Positions 9,731-17,448 of a DNA stretch of 64,000 nt are shown piece after piece (the first letter of the stretch is position 1; every line of letters begins with the position of its first letter). Source of the stretch: Myxococcales bacterium. GTDB lineage: Bacteria > Myxococcota > Polyangia > Nannocystales > Nannocystaceae. Made by a program: the position numbers and the translations under genes. The notes beneath the pieces are model-generated. The model saw nothing but the letters and a program-made list of their open reading frames with translations. It was not told the origin of the DNA and made no database searches. Location of the stretch: assembly GCA_016793465.1 (NCBI GenBank), contig JAEUJW010000067.1, positions 186,001-250,000 on the forward strand. Reading direction: 5' to 3'.

Positions 9731-10831
9731 GTGCTGCGCGCCGCGCTCTTCGCCGTCCTCGTCTCGCAGGCGCCCGAGGCGCCCGTGCAGGCGCCGTCCA
9801 ACCTGTCCGCAGGGTCAGCCCCCGCGGCGCCGGCCGAGCCGGTGACCCAGCGGCCCGCGGGCGCCGAGCTGTCCCCGGGGACAGCCGCGCCGGCGCCTGC
9901 TCCGGTGGCGACCACGCCGACGCCGACGCCGACGCCGCGCGCGCGGGTGGTCCGGCCGAAGCCGGGCGAGGGCGACGTGGTCGCGCCGACGGGGCCGCAG
10001 CCGGCCAGCGACGGCATGGCCCGCTACTACCGGGCGCCGTTCGCCGAGACGGTGTGGCCGAAGGTGGTGGGGCGCGACGTGCTGCTGGTGCTCGGCACCG
10101 GGGCGCGGGTGTGCGTGACGCTGACCCGGAAGACCAGGGACGCGCTGTACTACACGCACCGCAAGAACGGGGCGCAGCAGGCCCCGATGACGGCGGTCAC
10201 GTCGATCCACGAGAACTCGTGGGAGTGCAACAAGGACTACGACTCGACGCCGTCGGAGTGGGCGCGCAGCGGCACCGCGGGCGGCCTGACGCTGTCGGCC
10301 ATCGGCGCGGTCATGGGCGTGCTGAGCACCGCCTTCCCGCGCACCTGCACGACCGACATGGAGGGCATGCAGTCGTGCACCAACAAGTTCATGCCGATCG
10401 CGTACTCGGTGATCGGGGTGACGACCACCACGCTCGGCACGCCGATCGTCGCCGCCGGCGGCTACAGCACGAGCCGCGACCTGCGCGTCAAGGGCAAGAT
10501 CTGGGCGCGCGCGACCGGCTGGGTGCTGTACAGCGCGGGCACGCTGATGAACGCGCTGTGGCTGGTCGGCACCTACGCCAAGGTCGACGCGCTCGACGCC
10601 CCGGGGCTGACGACCGGCGCGGGCCTGCTGGGGCTCGGCGGCTCGGCGTTCATGGCCGTCGACTCCCTGTCGGCGCGCAGCGAATTGGCCGAGCTGCTGC
10701 GCAAGGACTCGACGCCGGCGACCGAGGGCAAGCCGACGGCGCGGCGCTCGTCGCTCGGCTTCGGGGCGCGGCCGGTCGGGTTCGCCGGGCAGATGCACGG
10801 GCTGACGTTCGGCGTCGGCGGGCGGTTCTAG
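9731..10831 (+). CDS. Exported membrane protein of unknown function
   Basis: The GTG at 9731 is chosen because it starts directly on a signal peptide ('LRAALFAVLVSQAPEA') and follows a TANNNT box; an ATG at 9686 would add 15 residues. The mature protein begins with a Pro/Ala/Thr linker (~20-80), then a small conserved-looking domain ('VCVTLTRKTRDALYYTHRKN'). Several weakly hydrophobic Gly/Ala helices follow (~180-320). The C-terminus 'LTFGVGGRF' ends in Phe as outer-membrane proteins often do. Related architecture is seen in this window at 33461-34723. No function is assigned. The 16-bp palindrome CTGTCCCCGGGGACAG sits in the linker. Confidence 0.6.
   Translation: MLRAALFAVLVSQAPEAPVQAPSNLSAGSAPAAPAEPVTQRPAGAELSPGTAAPAPAPVATTPTPTPTPRARVVRPKPGEGDVVAPTGPQPASDGMARYYRAPFAETVWPKVVGRDVLLVLGTGARVCVTLTRKTRDALYYTHRKNGAQQAPMTAVTSIHENSWECNKDYDSTPSEWARSGTAGGLTLSAIGAVMGVLSTAFPRTCTTDMEGMQSCTNKFMPIAYSVIGVTTTTLGTPIVAAGGYSTSRDLRVKGKIWARATGWVLYSAGTLMNALWLVGTYAKVDALDAPGLTTGAGLLGLGGSAFMAVDSLSARSELAELLRKDSTPATEGKPTARRSSLGFGARPVGFAGQMHGLTFGVGGRF
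9869..9884. repeat. 16-bp perfect palindrome CTGTCCCCGGGGACAG, second copy
   Basis: Identical to the copy at 3670-3685 and placed in the linker of another exported protein. A degenerate relative, TGTCCGCAGGGTCA, lies 50 bp upstream (9804-9817). Confidence 0.8.
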
Positions 10832-10841
10832 AGGGGACTTC

Positions 10842-11666
10842 GTGGGATACGCAGAGGACGGATATCTGGTGGTGCCGGGCTTCCTCGACGCGGGGACGTG
10901 CGCCCGGCTGATCGCGCGGGCCGAGGCGATCGCGGCCGAGCAGGCGCCGCTCGGGCCGCGCTCGCGGTTCACGACGGTCGAGCAGGACCGCCACAGCGAC
11001 GCGTGGTTCCTCGGGTCGGGCGACGAGATCCGCTGCTTCTTCGAGCCGGAGGCGTTCGCCGCCGACGGCGCGCTGGTGCGGCCGGCGGCGGAGTCGTTGA
11101 ACAAGATCGGCCACGCGCTGCACGACCTCGACCCGGTGTTCGAGGAGGTGTCGTACGACCCGCGGCTGGCGGCGCTGGCGGAGGAGCTGGGCATGGCCGA
11201 CGCGCTGGCGATCCAGAGCATGGTGATTTTCAAACAGCCGGGGATCGGCGGCGAGGTCGGGTGCCATCAGGACGCGGCGTTCCTGTACACCGACCCGGTC
11301 ACGGTCATGGGCTTCTGGATCGCGCTCGAGGACGCGACCGTCGCCAACGGCTGCCTGTGGGCCGAGCGCGGCGGGCACACGGGGCCGCTGCGCCAGCAGT
11401 TTCGCCGCACGGCGGCGGGCTCGACGGAGATCGTGACGGTCGATCCGACGCCGCTGCCGCGGCCCGAGACGCTGACGCCGCTGCCGGTGAAGGCCGGCAC
11501 GCTGGTGGTGCTGCACGGGCTCCTGCCGCACTGGAGCGGGGCCAACCGCTCGTCGCGGCGGCGGCTGGCGTACTCCGTGCATTGCGTGGCCGAGCGGGCG
11601 GCGTATCCGGCTTGGAACTGGCTGCAGCGGCGGCCCGAGCGGCCGGCGCGGCGCCTGCGTCGGTGA
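10842..11666 (+). CDS. Phytanoyl-CoA dioxygenase (PhyH) family protein
   Basis: The 274-residue protein fits the Fe(II)/2-oxoglutarate PhyH fold, closest in look to the PHYHD1 branch. The metal triad is visible as H-x-D in 'GCHQDAAFLYTDP' and the distal His in 'LLPHWSGANRS', with the following Arg suited to binding 2-oxoglutarate. The opening 'DGYLVVPGFLD' is typical of the family. These enzymes hydroxylate small molecules; the substrate cannot be told from the sequence. The GTG start follows GAGGGGAC at good spacing, 10 nt after the previous stop, so the two genes may form an operon. The 'IFKQPG' codons (~11228) are an AT-richer patch. Confidence 0.85.
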   Translation: MGYAEDGYLVVPGFLDAGTCARLIARAEAIAAEQAPLGPRSRFTTVEQDRHSDAWFLGSGDEIRCFFEPEAFAADGALVRPAAESLNKIGHALHDLDPVFEEVSYDPRLAALAEELGMADALAIQSMVIFKQPGIGGEVGCHQDAAFLYTDPVTVMGFWIALEDATVANGCLWAERGGHTGPLRQQFRRTAAGSTEIVTVDPTPLPRPETLTPLPVKAGTLVVLHGLLPHWSGANRSSRRRLAYSVHCVAERAAYPAWNWLQRRPERPARRLRR

Positions 11667-11711
11667 GGCTCGCCGGCTGCGCGGAGGTGGCGCGAGTTTC
11701 GGGTTCTGGTG

Positions 11712-11717
11712 TACGGT
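11712..11717 (+). promoter_or_regulatory. Candidate -10 box (TACGGT) of the cytochrome c peroxidase gene
   Basis: TACGGT ends 7 nt before the ATG at 11725. No Shine-Dalgarno sequence is present. The same hexamer and spacing occur before hcp (43875-43880). Confidence 0.45.
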
Positions 11718-11724
11718 CGCGGCC

Positions 11725-12876
11725 ATGAACCCCGCCCGCCTGCTCGTCGTGTTCGTCGCCTCGCTGTCCCTGCTCGCGTGCGGAGGGGAGGCGGGCAAGG
11801 CGGCGCCGAAGGACGAGAAGAAGGTCGCGGACAAGAAGGTCGAGCCGGCGCCGGAGGCGAAGGGGGACGCGGCGCCCGCCGAGTACGCGTGGGACCTGCC
11901 GCGCGGGCTGAAGGCGCCGGAGGTGCCGGCGGACAACCCGATGACGGCGGACAAGGTCGAGCTCGGGCACCAGCTGTTCTTCGACAAGCGGCTCAGCGTC
12001 GACGGCTCGCGCAGCTGCTACAGCTGCCACCAGAACGAGCTCGGCAACGCGGACGGCCGCAAGAAGGCGCTCGGACCGGGCGACAAGCCGCTGGCCCGCA
12101 ACACCCCGACGATCTGGAACGTCGCCTACTTCGCCGAGCTGTACTGGGACGGGCGGGCGAAGGGGCTGGAGAAGCAGATGCTCGGCGCGTGGAAGGGCGG
12201 CAACATGGGGGTCGGCGAGGCGGGCCTGGCCGCCAAGGCGGCGGAGATCGGGGCGCTGCCCGAGTACAGGGACGCGTTCAAGCGCGCGTTCGCGGTGCCG
12301 GACGGCGAGGCGGTCAAGCCGGAGCAGGTGGCCATGGCGATCTCGGCCTACGAGCGCACGCTGCTGTGCGGCGGCACCGCGTGGGACACCAACAGCCTCG
12401 ACGAGCCGCAGAGGCGCGGGTGGGAGCTGTTCCGCGGCAAGGCGGCGTGCACGGGCTGCCACGCGGGCGACAACCTCAGCGACGGGCTGGCCCACCGGGT
12501 CGGGGTCGGCGTGCCGGAGTCGGGGGACGAGGGGGACAAGGGGCGGTTCGACGCGACCAAGCTCGACGCCGACAAGTTCAAGTTCCGCACGCCGACGCTG
12601 CGCAACGTCGCCCGCACGGGCCCGTACTTCCACGACGGCAGCGAGCCGAGCCTCGAGGCCGCGGTCCGGTACATGGCCAGGGGCGGCGACCGCAAAATTA
12701 AAGAGCTCGACGCCAACTTGCTCGACCGCGAGCTGTCGGAGGCAGAGATTTCCGATCTGGTGGCCTTTTTGAAGGCGCTGGACTGCCCGGGCAAGCTCGA
12801 GGTGATCGGCGATCAGAAGGTCGCGGGGATCCCCGAGCACGCCGCCCCCGCGGATGCGCCGGTGCCGACGCGTTAG
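11725..12876 (+). CDS. Di-haem cytochrome c peroxidase / MauG-family lipoprotein
   Basis: The 383-residue protein has a signal peptide ending in the lipobox 'LLAC', then a Lys/Glu/Ala linker. Two c-type haem sites follow: 'CYSCH' (~residue 97) and 'CTGCH' (~residue 246). Family motifs include 'LGHQLFFDKRLS', 'ARNTPTIWN', 'FRTPTLRNVARTGPYFHDGS' and 'ISDLVAFLKAL'. Members reduce hydrogen peroxide with electrons from a small cytochrome, or oxidise protein residues (MauG). It is probably attached to a membrane and works in the periplasm. The gene appears to have its own promoter. The 'KIKE' codons near 12694 form an AT-rich patch. Confidence 0.9.
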   Translation: MNPARLLVVFVASLSLLACGGEAGKAAPKDEKKVADKKVEPAPEAKGDAAPAEYAWDLPRGLKAPEVPADNPMTADKVELGHQLFFDKRLSVDGSRSCYSCHQNELGNADGRKKALGPGDKPLARNTPTIWNVAYFAELYWDGRAKGLEKQMLGAWKGGNMGVGEAGLAAKAAEIGALPEYRDAFKRAFAVPDGEAVKPEQVAMAISAYERTLLCGGTAWDTNSLDEPQRRGWELFRGKAACTGCHAGDNLSDGLAHRVGVGVPESGDEGDKGRFDATKLDADKFKFRTPTLRNVARTGPYFHDGSEPSLEAAVRYMARGGDRKIKELDANLLDRELSEAEISDLVAFLKALDCPGKLEVIGDQKVAGIPEHAAPADAPVPTR

Positions 12877-12960
12877 TGCGGCCTGCGGTGCACACGTCGA
12901 TCTCACGGGGCGAATGCGGTCGCGGGCCCGCTCGCCGCGCTCGCCGGGCCGTGGTTTCGG

Positions 12961-12966
12961 TAGCGT
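12961..12966 (+). promoter_or_regulatory. Candidate -10 box (TAGCGT) of the FGE-like lipoprotein gene
   Basis: TAGCGT ends 6 nt before the GTG at 12973. The same hexamer and the same 6-nt gap occur before tssJ on the minus strand (62378-62373). Confidence 0.42.
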
Positions 12967-12972
12967 GGCGAG

Positions 12973-14022
12973 GTGGGGGTTCGCTGGTTGGGCCTGTTGG
13001 TGCTGGGCGTCGGCTGCACGCAGAGTAACCCGTGGTTCTTCGCGGTGCCGCAGGACGGGTCGAGCGGCGGCGAGGCGAGCAGCGGCGGGTCGACCGCGGG
13101 CGTCGACGCGGAGGGCTCGAGCGGCGCGGCGGAGACGAGCGGGCCGGCGCCGCCGGGCAGCGCGGCGGACCCGGCGATGACGACGTCGGGGCCGGGCTCC
13201 TCGTCGAGCGACGAGCCGCCGCTGACCGGCGAGGCGGGCGAGACCAGCGAGGGCGCGGGCGGGTCGAGCGGGTCGACGAGCGGGGAGACGACGACCGCCG
13301 GCGAGAGCTCGGGCGGCGAGTCGACGACCGACGGCGGCCCGTGCATGGACGTGTGCGACACGCCGAACTGCGGGTCGTGCCCGCCGACGAACATGGTCGA
13401 CGTCGACGGCTTCAAGATGGACGCGGTCGAGGTGAGCAACGGGCAGTACATGGCGTTCCTCGCCGCGAACGTGGCGCCCGCGACGCAGAAGCCGGAGTGC
13501 GCGGGCAACACGGACTTCACGCCGGAGGTGTGGCCGCCGGCCGACGACGATCCGCAGGTGCCGGTGGTCGAGGTCGACTGGTGCGACGCCTACGCGTTCT
13601 GCGCCTGGTCGAAGAAGCGGCTGTGCGGGAAGATCGGCGGCGGGCCGGTGGCGATCGGCGACATCATCAACCCGGCGAAGAGCCAGTGGTACCGCGCCTG
13701 CAGCGGCGGGGTCGGCAACCTGTTCCCGTACGGGCCGGTCTACGAGACCGGCGTGTGCAACGGCATGGACGCCGGCGAGGGGAAGGCGCTGCCGGTCGGG
13801 TCGATGCCGCAGTGCCAGGGCTCGGTGAACGGGCTCTACGACCTCAGCGGCAACGTGTTCGAGTGGGTCGACTCGTGCGAGGGGCCCGAGCCGCAGGCGA
13901 ACTGTCTGCGCCGCGGGGGGTCGTTCTTCTCGGTGCCCGAGGCGATGCAGTGCAACCTGAAGAGCGTGCGCAAGCGCGACGACCGCGACTCGTACGTGGG
14001 CTTCCGCTGCTGCGGCGAGTAG
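12973..14022 (+). CDS. FGE-sulfatase-domain lipoprotein
   Basis: The 349-residue protein starts with GTG and a short lipoprotein signal ('LLVLGVGC'). A ~100-residue Ser/Gly/Thr/Glu linker typical of this lineage's surface lipoproteins follows. Residues ~120-349 match the formylglycine-generating-enzyme-like fold: 'FKMDAVEVSNGQYMAFLAAN', 'VPVVEVDWCDAYAFCAWSKK', 'NGLYDLSGNVFEWV', 'RRGGSFF' and 'VGFRCC'. Many such proteins are not true FGEs but surface or ligand-binding relatives. The domain has extra cysteines that probably form disulfides. The conserved fold is clear but catalysis is not shown. No sulfatase gene is nearby. Confidence 0.82.
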   Translation: MGVRWLGLLVLGVGCTQSNPWFFAVPQDGSSGGEASSGGSTAGVDAEGSSGAAETSGPAPPGSAADPAMTTSGPGSSSSDEPPLTGEAGETSEGAGGSSGSTSGETTTAGESSGGESTTDGGPCMDVCDTPNCGSCPPTNMVDVDGFKMDAVEVSNGQYMAFLAANVAPATQKPECAGNTDFTPEVWPPADDDPQVPVVEVDWCDAYAFCAWSKKRLCGKIGGGPVAIGDIINPAKSQWYRACSGGVGNLFPYGPVYETGVCNGMDAGEGKALPVGSMPQCQGSVNGLYDLSGNVFEWVDSCEGPEPQANCLRRGGSFFSVPEAMQCNLKSVRKRDDRDSYVGFRCCGE

Positions 14023-14050
14023 ACGCACGGGCGCGGGCGCGGGCGCGGGT

Positions 14051-14079
14051 TCGACAGGCGCGGGGATCGGCCGTATGGT
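14051..14079 (+). promoter_or_regulatory. Promoter of the selenoprotein gene (TCGACA-17 nt-TATGGT)
   Basis: TCGACA (14051-14056) matches five of six bases of TTGACA. It is spaced by exactly 17 nt from TATGGT (14074-14079). The -10 box ends 6 nt before the ATG at 14086, so the mRNA would be leaderless or nearly so. This is the best complete -35/-10 pair of its class in the window. Confidence 0.55.
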
Positions 14080-14085
14080 GGCGGC

Positions 14086-14334
14086 ATGCAAGCGACTCCG
14101 ATGAAGATCGAGATCACGTACTGCGTGCGTTGAAACTACCTGCCCCAAGCCACCGGTCTGGTGGCCGAGTTGAAGCAGCGTTTCGGCGAGCGCGTGGCCT
14201 GCACCCTCACCAGGGGGGACCGCGGGGTGTTCGAGGTGACGGCCGACGGCCGCAACATCTTTAGCAAGGTGCAGACCGGGCGCTTCCCGGCGCTGGGGGA
14301 GGTGGCCGACGAGATCGAAGACCTGCTGCCGTGA
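14086..14334 (+). CDS. SelW/Rdx-family selenoprotein with in-frame UGA (CxxU)
   Basis: The frame from the ATG at 14086 meets TGA at 14131-14133 (codon 16). It then continues for 66 more codons to a TGA at 14332. The product of 82 residues reads 'MKIEITYCVRU' around the first TGA, then 'EVTADGRNIFSKVQTGRFPA', as in SelW/SelT/SelH (Rdx) proteins: β-strand, CxxU redox pair, and a C-terminal strand plus 'G-FP' motif. The homology continues smoothly across the TGA, so it is decoded as selenocysteine rather than being a nonsense mutation. A SECIS-like hairpin follows at the right distance. Rdx proteins are thioredoxin-fold oxidoreductases thought to act on thiols or as glutathione-dependent antioxidants. 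An internal ATG at 14101 is an alternative start. aroE begins 89 nt downstream. Confidence 0.85.
14149..14165 (+). promoter_or_regulatory. Bacterial SECIS hairpin of the SelW-like gene
   Basis: A 6-bp stem GCCACC/GGTGGC closes a five-base loop GGTCT that begins 21 nt after the UGA codon. Bacterial SECIS elements lie inside the coding region just after the UGA and present a G/U-bearing apical loop to SelB. The E. coli fdhF element has the loop AGGUCU at a similar distance. CAA (14146-14148) could pair with TTG (14169-14171) to extend the stem across a bulge. Confidence 0.75.
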
Positions 14335-14411
14335 GCGGCGGCAGGTCAAGTCGCCGCGAGGGTCGTGAGTCTTGCGACCCACGCGGCGAAGCGTCGGCGT
14401 CGGCGGGTTGA

Positions 14412-14417
14412 TAGGAT
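14412..14417 (+). promoter_or_regulatory. Candidate -10 box (TAGGAT) of aroE
   Basis: TAGGAT ends 6 nt before the aroE GTG. aroE could therefore be transcribed separately from the selenoprotein gene, again without a leader. Confidence 0.42.
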
Positions 14418-14423
14418 GCGCGG

Positions 14424-15263
14424 GTGAGCCTGCCGCGCTGCTTCGGGGTGCTCGGAGATCCGGTGGCGCACTCGCGGTCGCCGGCGATGCACGCGGCGGC
14501 GTTCGCGTCGCTGGGGCTGCCGCACCGGTACCTGGCGTTTCACGTGCGGGCGGACGGGCTGGCGGCGGCGCTGGCGGGGGCGCGGGCGCTGGGCTTCGGC
14601 GGGGTCAACTTGACGGTGCCGCACAAGCTCGCGGGCGCGGGGCTGTGCGACGAGCTCGGGGCGGCGGCGCGGCGGATCGGGGCGGTCAACACCGTCGTGT
14701 TCGCGGAGCGCGCGACGATCGGCGAGAACACCGACAGCGCGGGCTTCGCGGCCGCGGTCGGCGAGCTCGGCGAGGCGGCGGTCTCGCGGGCGCTGGTGCT
14801 GGGCGGCGGCGGGGCGGCGCTGGCGGTGCTCGACGCGGTGGTGCACGCGCTCGGGGCGCGCGAGGTGGGCTGGGTGAGCCGCGATCCGGCGGGCCTGGCG
14901 GCCGCGATCGCGGCGCGGCCCGGGCTCGCGGGCGTGCGGGCGCTCGGCTGGGACGCGCTGACCGCGGCGGCGGACGGGGCGGACCTGCTGGTCAACTGCA
15001 CGACCGTGGGGATGCGCGGGGGGCCGGCGGAGTTTCCGGCGGTGATCGATCCGTCGCGGCTCGCGGGCGGGGCGCGGGTGGTCGACATCGTCTATCCGCG
15101 GCCGCCGGGCGGGCTGCTCGACCGGGCGGCGGAGGCCGGGTGCGTGGTCCAGGACGGGCTGCCGATGCTGCTGTGGCAGGGCGTGCGGGCGCTCGAGCGC
15201 TGGCTCGCGGCGCCGCTGCCGGCGGCCACGGTGGCGGCCATGCGGGCGGCGCTGCTGGCCTGA
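14424..15263 (+). CDS. aroE: Shikimate dehydrogenase
   Basis: AroE reduces 3-dehydroshikimate to shikimate with NADPH, in the aromatic amino-acid pathway. The 279-residue protein has the substrate motif 'HSRSPAMHAAAF' and 'GVNLTVPHK' with the catalytic Lys. It also has 'GAVNTVV', 'NTDSAGF' with the catalytic Asp, the nucleotide loop 'LGGGGAALAV' and the C-terminal 'DGLPMLLWQG'. Length and motif order are those of the stand-alone enzyme. The GTG start fits a near-leaderless promoter. No other shikimate-pathway gene is in the window. Confidence 0.94.
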   Translation: MSLPRCFGVLGDPVAHSRSPAMHAAAFASLGLPHRYLAFHVRADGLAAALAGARALGFGGVNLTVPHKLAGAGLCDELGAAARRIGAVNTVVFAERATIGENTDSAGFAAAVGELGEAAVSRALVLGGGGAALAVLDAVVHALGAREVGWVSRDPAGLAAAIAARPGLAGVRALGWDALTAAADGADLLVNCTTVGMRGGPAEFPAVIDPSRLAGGARVVDIVYPRPPGGLLDRAAEAGCVVQDGLPMLLWQGVRALERWLAAPLPAATVAAMRAALLA

Positions 15264-15301
15264 GGAGGAGCGGGGCGGTGACGGCGACCGGCGGAGCGGC
15301 G

Positions 15302-15370
15302 GCGCCGGTCCGCGGGCGCGGATCGGGGTCACGCGGTGGCCTCGCGCCGGTCCGCGGGCGCGCGGACCGG
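15302..15370. repeat. 19-bp direct repeat with a 10-bp hairpin after aroE
   Basis: GCGCCGGTCCGCGGGCGCG occurs at 15302-15320 and 15344-15362. The second copy extends into a perfect stem, CCGGTCCGCG-GGCG-CGCGGACCGG (15347-15370). No T-tract follows, so it is not an obvious intrinsic terminator for aroE. Confidence 0.7.
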
Positions 15371-15523
15371 GGGCTGTGAATTCGCCGAAAATTTGCCCCG
15401 AGATCCGTGGCGGGTTAGGCGGGTGCGGGCGGCCCAGGGTGGGCCACCTGTCCCTCGGATCCCGCGCCGAAGGCCAGGTCCTTTCGGACAGGTCGACCTG
15501 CCCTGAAGATCTGATCACTGTTT

Positions 15524-15539
15524 CTGTCCGATCGGACAG
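15524..15539. repeat. 16-bp palindrome CTGTCCGATCGGACAG upstream of ftsZ
   Basis: A perfect dyad of the TGTCC-N4-GGACA class, in non-coding DNA. Half-site relatives lie nearby (CTGTCCCTCGGATC at 15449, TTGTCCGATCTCC at 15570). Confidence 0.75.
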
Positions 15540-15796
15540 GCGATGGATCACGCCGTGATCCGCGGCCGTTGTCCGATCTCCGTGAATTTTGATCGACGAG
15601 GATCCGGACGGATCGCGGATCGTCGAGGCGCCTCGTCGCGGGTCGCACGACGAACTCGTGGGAGTCGCCGCGATCGTCCGCCGATCGGAGAAACCTGACC
15701 TTTGAGGCAGGTAGGAGGAAATCCCCCGGATCGCGAGATCCGTCGTTCTGCCGGGTCCTGGCGGCGAATTTAATAGTCACGCGAGAAGCTGTATAT

Positions 15797-15812
15797 GTCC
15801 TACATGTAGGAC
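15797..15812. promoter_or_regulatory. Operator-like palindrome GTCCTACATGTAGGAC
   Basis: A perfect 16-bp dyad with TATAT before and GTATA after it, ~118 bp upstream of the ftsZ start and ~47 bp upstream of the candidate -35. Its size and placement fit a dimeric regulator's binding site. The regulator is unknown. Confidence 0.5.
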
Positions 15813-15858
15813 GTATAACTTCACAGGATTACCTACACGATCGACGATCACAAATTTT

Positions 15859-15885
15859 TTGCAATGCTCGATCGGCTCGGATAAT
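15859..15885 (+). promoter_or_regulatory. Candidate ftsZ promoter (TTGCAA-15 nt-GATAAT)
   Basis: GATAAT (15880-15885) matches five of six bases of TATAAT. TTGCAA (15859-15864) is a fair -35, but the 15-nt spacer is shorter than optimal. A start here would leave a ~37-nt leader, unlike the near-leaderless genes elsewhere in the window. Confidence 0.4.
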
Positions 15886-15929
15886 GGCTGTGTTTGAAGA
15901 ACACGGACCATACGAGGGTCGGGCGAACC

Positions 15930-17333
15930 ATGGCGCACTTTGAACTCGACGACGCGGTGCAGGATCAGGCGAAGATCAAGGTCATTGGGGTGGGCGGGGC
16001 CGGTGGGAACGCCGTCAACACCATGATCGCGAACAAGGTGGAGGGCGTCGAGTTCTACGTCGCCAACACCGACGTGCAGGCGCTGGAGAAGAGCCTGGCG
16101 CAGACGGTGATCCAGCTGGGGCGCGACGTGACGCGCGGGCTCGGGGCCGGGGCGAACCCGGAGAAGGGCCGCGAGGCGGCGCTCGAGAGCGTGCAGGAGA
16201 TCGCCGAGGCGCTGCGCGGGGCCGACATGGTGTTCGTGACCGCGGGCATGGGCGGCGGGACCGGCACCGGGGCCGCGCCGATCATCGCCCAGGTCGCGCG
16301 CGAGATGGGCGCGCTGACCGTCGGCGTGGTGACCAAGCCGTTCCGCTTCGAGGGCAAGCGGCGCCTGCGCTTCGCGGAGGAGGGCATCGAGCGGCTCGAG
16401 AAGGCCGTCGACACGCTGATCACGATCCCGAACGACCGCCTGCTGCAGGTGACCTCGGCGAACACCAGCCTGCTCGACTCGTTCCGTCTGGCCGACGAGG
16501 TGCTGCAGCACGCGACCCAGGGCGTGTCGGACCTCATCACCGTGCCGGGCATCATCAACGTCGACTTCGCCGACGTGCGCACGATCATGTCGGGTCAGGG
16601 CCGGGCCTTGATGGGCATGGGCATCGGCCACGACGAGGGCCGCGCGCTGGCGGCGGCGCAGCAGGCGATCAGCTCGCCGCTGCTCGAGGACGTGACGATC
16701 CACGGCGCGCAGGGCATCCTCATCAACATCACCGCCGGGCCCGACCTGAAGCTGCACGAGGTCGAGGAGGCGGCGTCGCTGATCCAGGAGGCGGCGCACG
16801 AGGACTGCAACATCATCTTCGGCGCGGTCATCGACCCCAACATGGGCGACGCGCTGCGGCTCACCGTCATCGCCACCGGGTTCGACCGCCACGCGCCGGC
16901 CGAGGACGAGCTCGAGCAGGTCATCCGGGCCCACTCGTCGGGCATCATCGTCGGGCGCGGGCGCCGGCAGTCGCAGGTCCAGGTGCCGGCGATGCCGGGC
17001 GTCGGCCAGAACCCGCTGCTCACCGCCGCCGCGGCCGTGACGGCGCCGCCGGCCCACGCCTCGCACCACGGGGTGCACGGTTCGGCCGCGACGCCGAGCC
17101 GCCAGCCGCTGGCGCAGGACCGCTTCGCCCCGGCGCCGCAGCCGGCCGCGCCGTCGGCGAGCTCGTCGAGCATGAACCGCGGGCTGCTGCGCGAGCCGCC
17201 GGCGCCGCCGGTCGACCCGCGCCTGACCGTGCGCCAGCCGCGGCCCGAGCCGCCGGCCGTCGGCGGTGCGAGCGACCCGAGCGACATCCCGGCGTTCCTG
17301 CGCCGGCGCGACGAGGGCGGCTTCATCCGCTGA
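15930..17333 (+). CDS. ftsZ: Cell-division GTPase FtsZ
   Basis: FtsZ polymerises into the Z-ring that places and drives septum synthesis. The 467-residue protein opens with '[15 protein letters not shown]' and carries the tubulin signature loop '[10 protein letters not shown]' (residues ~108-117). The T7 synergy region has '[11 protein letters not shown]'. A ~110-residue Ala/Pro linker leads to the conserved C-terminal peptide '[13 protein letters not shown]', which binds FtsA/ZipA-type anchors. The ATG at 15930 is preferred over a TTG at 15894 because it matches the family N-terminus. It is separate from other division genes: no ftsA or ftsQ flanks it. Confidence 0.96.
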   Translation: MAHFELDDAVQDQAKIKVIGVGGAGGNAVNTMIANKVEGVEFYVANTDVQALEKSLAQTVIQLGRDVTRGLGAGANPEKGREAALESVQEIAEALRGADMVFVTAGMGGGTGTGAAPIIAQVAREMGALTVGVVTKPFRFEGKRRLRFAEEGIERLEKAVDTLITIPNDRLLQVTSANTSLLDSFRLADEVLQHATQGVSDLITVPGIINVDFADVRTIMSGQGRALMGMGIGHDEGRALAAAQQAISSPLLEDVTIHGAQGILINITAGPDLKLHEVEEAASLIQEAAHEDCNIIFGAVIDPNMGDALRLTVIATGFDRHAPAEDELEQVIRAHSSGIIVGRGRRQSQVQVPAMPGVGQNPLLTAAAAVTAPPAHASHHGVHGSAATPSRQPLAQDRFAPAPQPAAPSASSSSMNRGLLREPPAPPVDPRLTVRQPRPEPPAVGGASDPSDIPAFLRRRDEGGFIR

Positions 17334-17347
17334 GTCGCGTGAACGGT

Positions 17348-17387
17348 GAGACCCTCGCCGGCTGCGCCGACGAGGGTCTCGTCGTTT
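17348..17387 (+). terminator. Intrinsic terminator after ftsZ
   Basis: The 10-bp perfect stem GAGACCCTCG/CGAGGGTCTC (17348-17357 and 17371-17380) encloses a 13-nt loop. It is followed by GTCGTTTAATTATTT. The T-tract is interrupted but A/T-rich, a rare thing in this DNA. It lies 15 nt after the ftsZ stop. Confidence 0.72.
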
Positions 17388-17448
17388 AATTATTTCGAAC
17401 GGGCCCGAGGTCGACCGCGGGTTCGCGTCACCGGTGGGCCTCGAAGAT

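Larger units (their letters stand above)
15264..15929. other. 666-bp gene-free region rich in palindromes and GATC, upstream of ftsZ
   Basis: This is the only stretch longer than 300 bp without a convincing gene. It contains a 19-bp direct repeat with a hairpin (15302-15370). Its perfect dyads are CAGGTCGACCTG (15489-15500), CTGTCCGATCGGACAG (15524-15539), GGATCACG-C-CGTGATCC (15545-15561) and GTCCTACATGTAGGAC (15797-15812). I count 17 GATC sites between 15508 and 15873. It is richer in A+T than its flanks. It probably holds the ftsZ control region. A 121-codon minus-strand frame (15415-15780) has no family resemblance and is not called. Confidence 0.7.

Noticed and set aside
13300..14022. 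Calling the FGE-domain lipoprotein a true formylglycine-generating enzyme
   Set aside because: The fold is clear, but the copper/catalytic cysteine arrangement cannot be confirmed and no sulfatase is nearby; many members are non-catalytic.
14086..14133. Treating the SelW-like frame as a pseudogene broken by TGA
   Set aside because: Family homology continues in frame across the TGA, the TGA falls exactly at the redox Cys/Sec position, and a SECIS-like hairpin follows at the expected distance.
15415..15780. 121-codon minus-strand frame upstream of ftsZ
   Set aside because: No recognisable family, Arg/Asp/Ser-rich translation, and it overlaps several palindromes. Regulatory DNA is the better reading.
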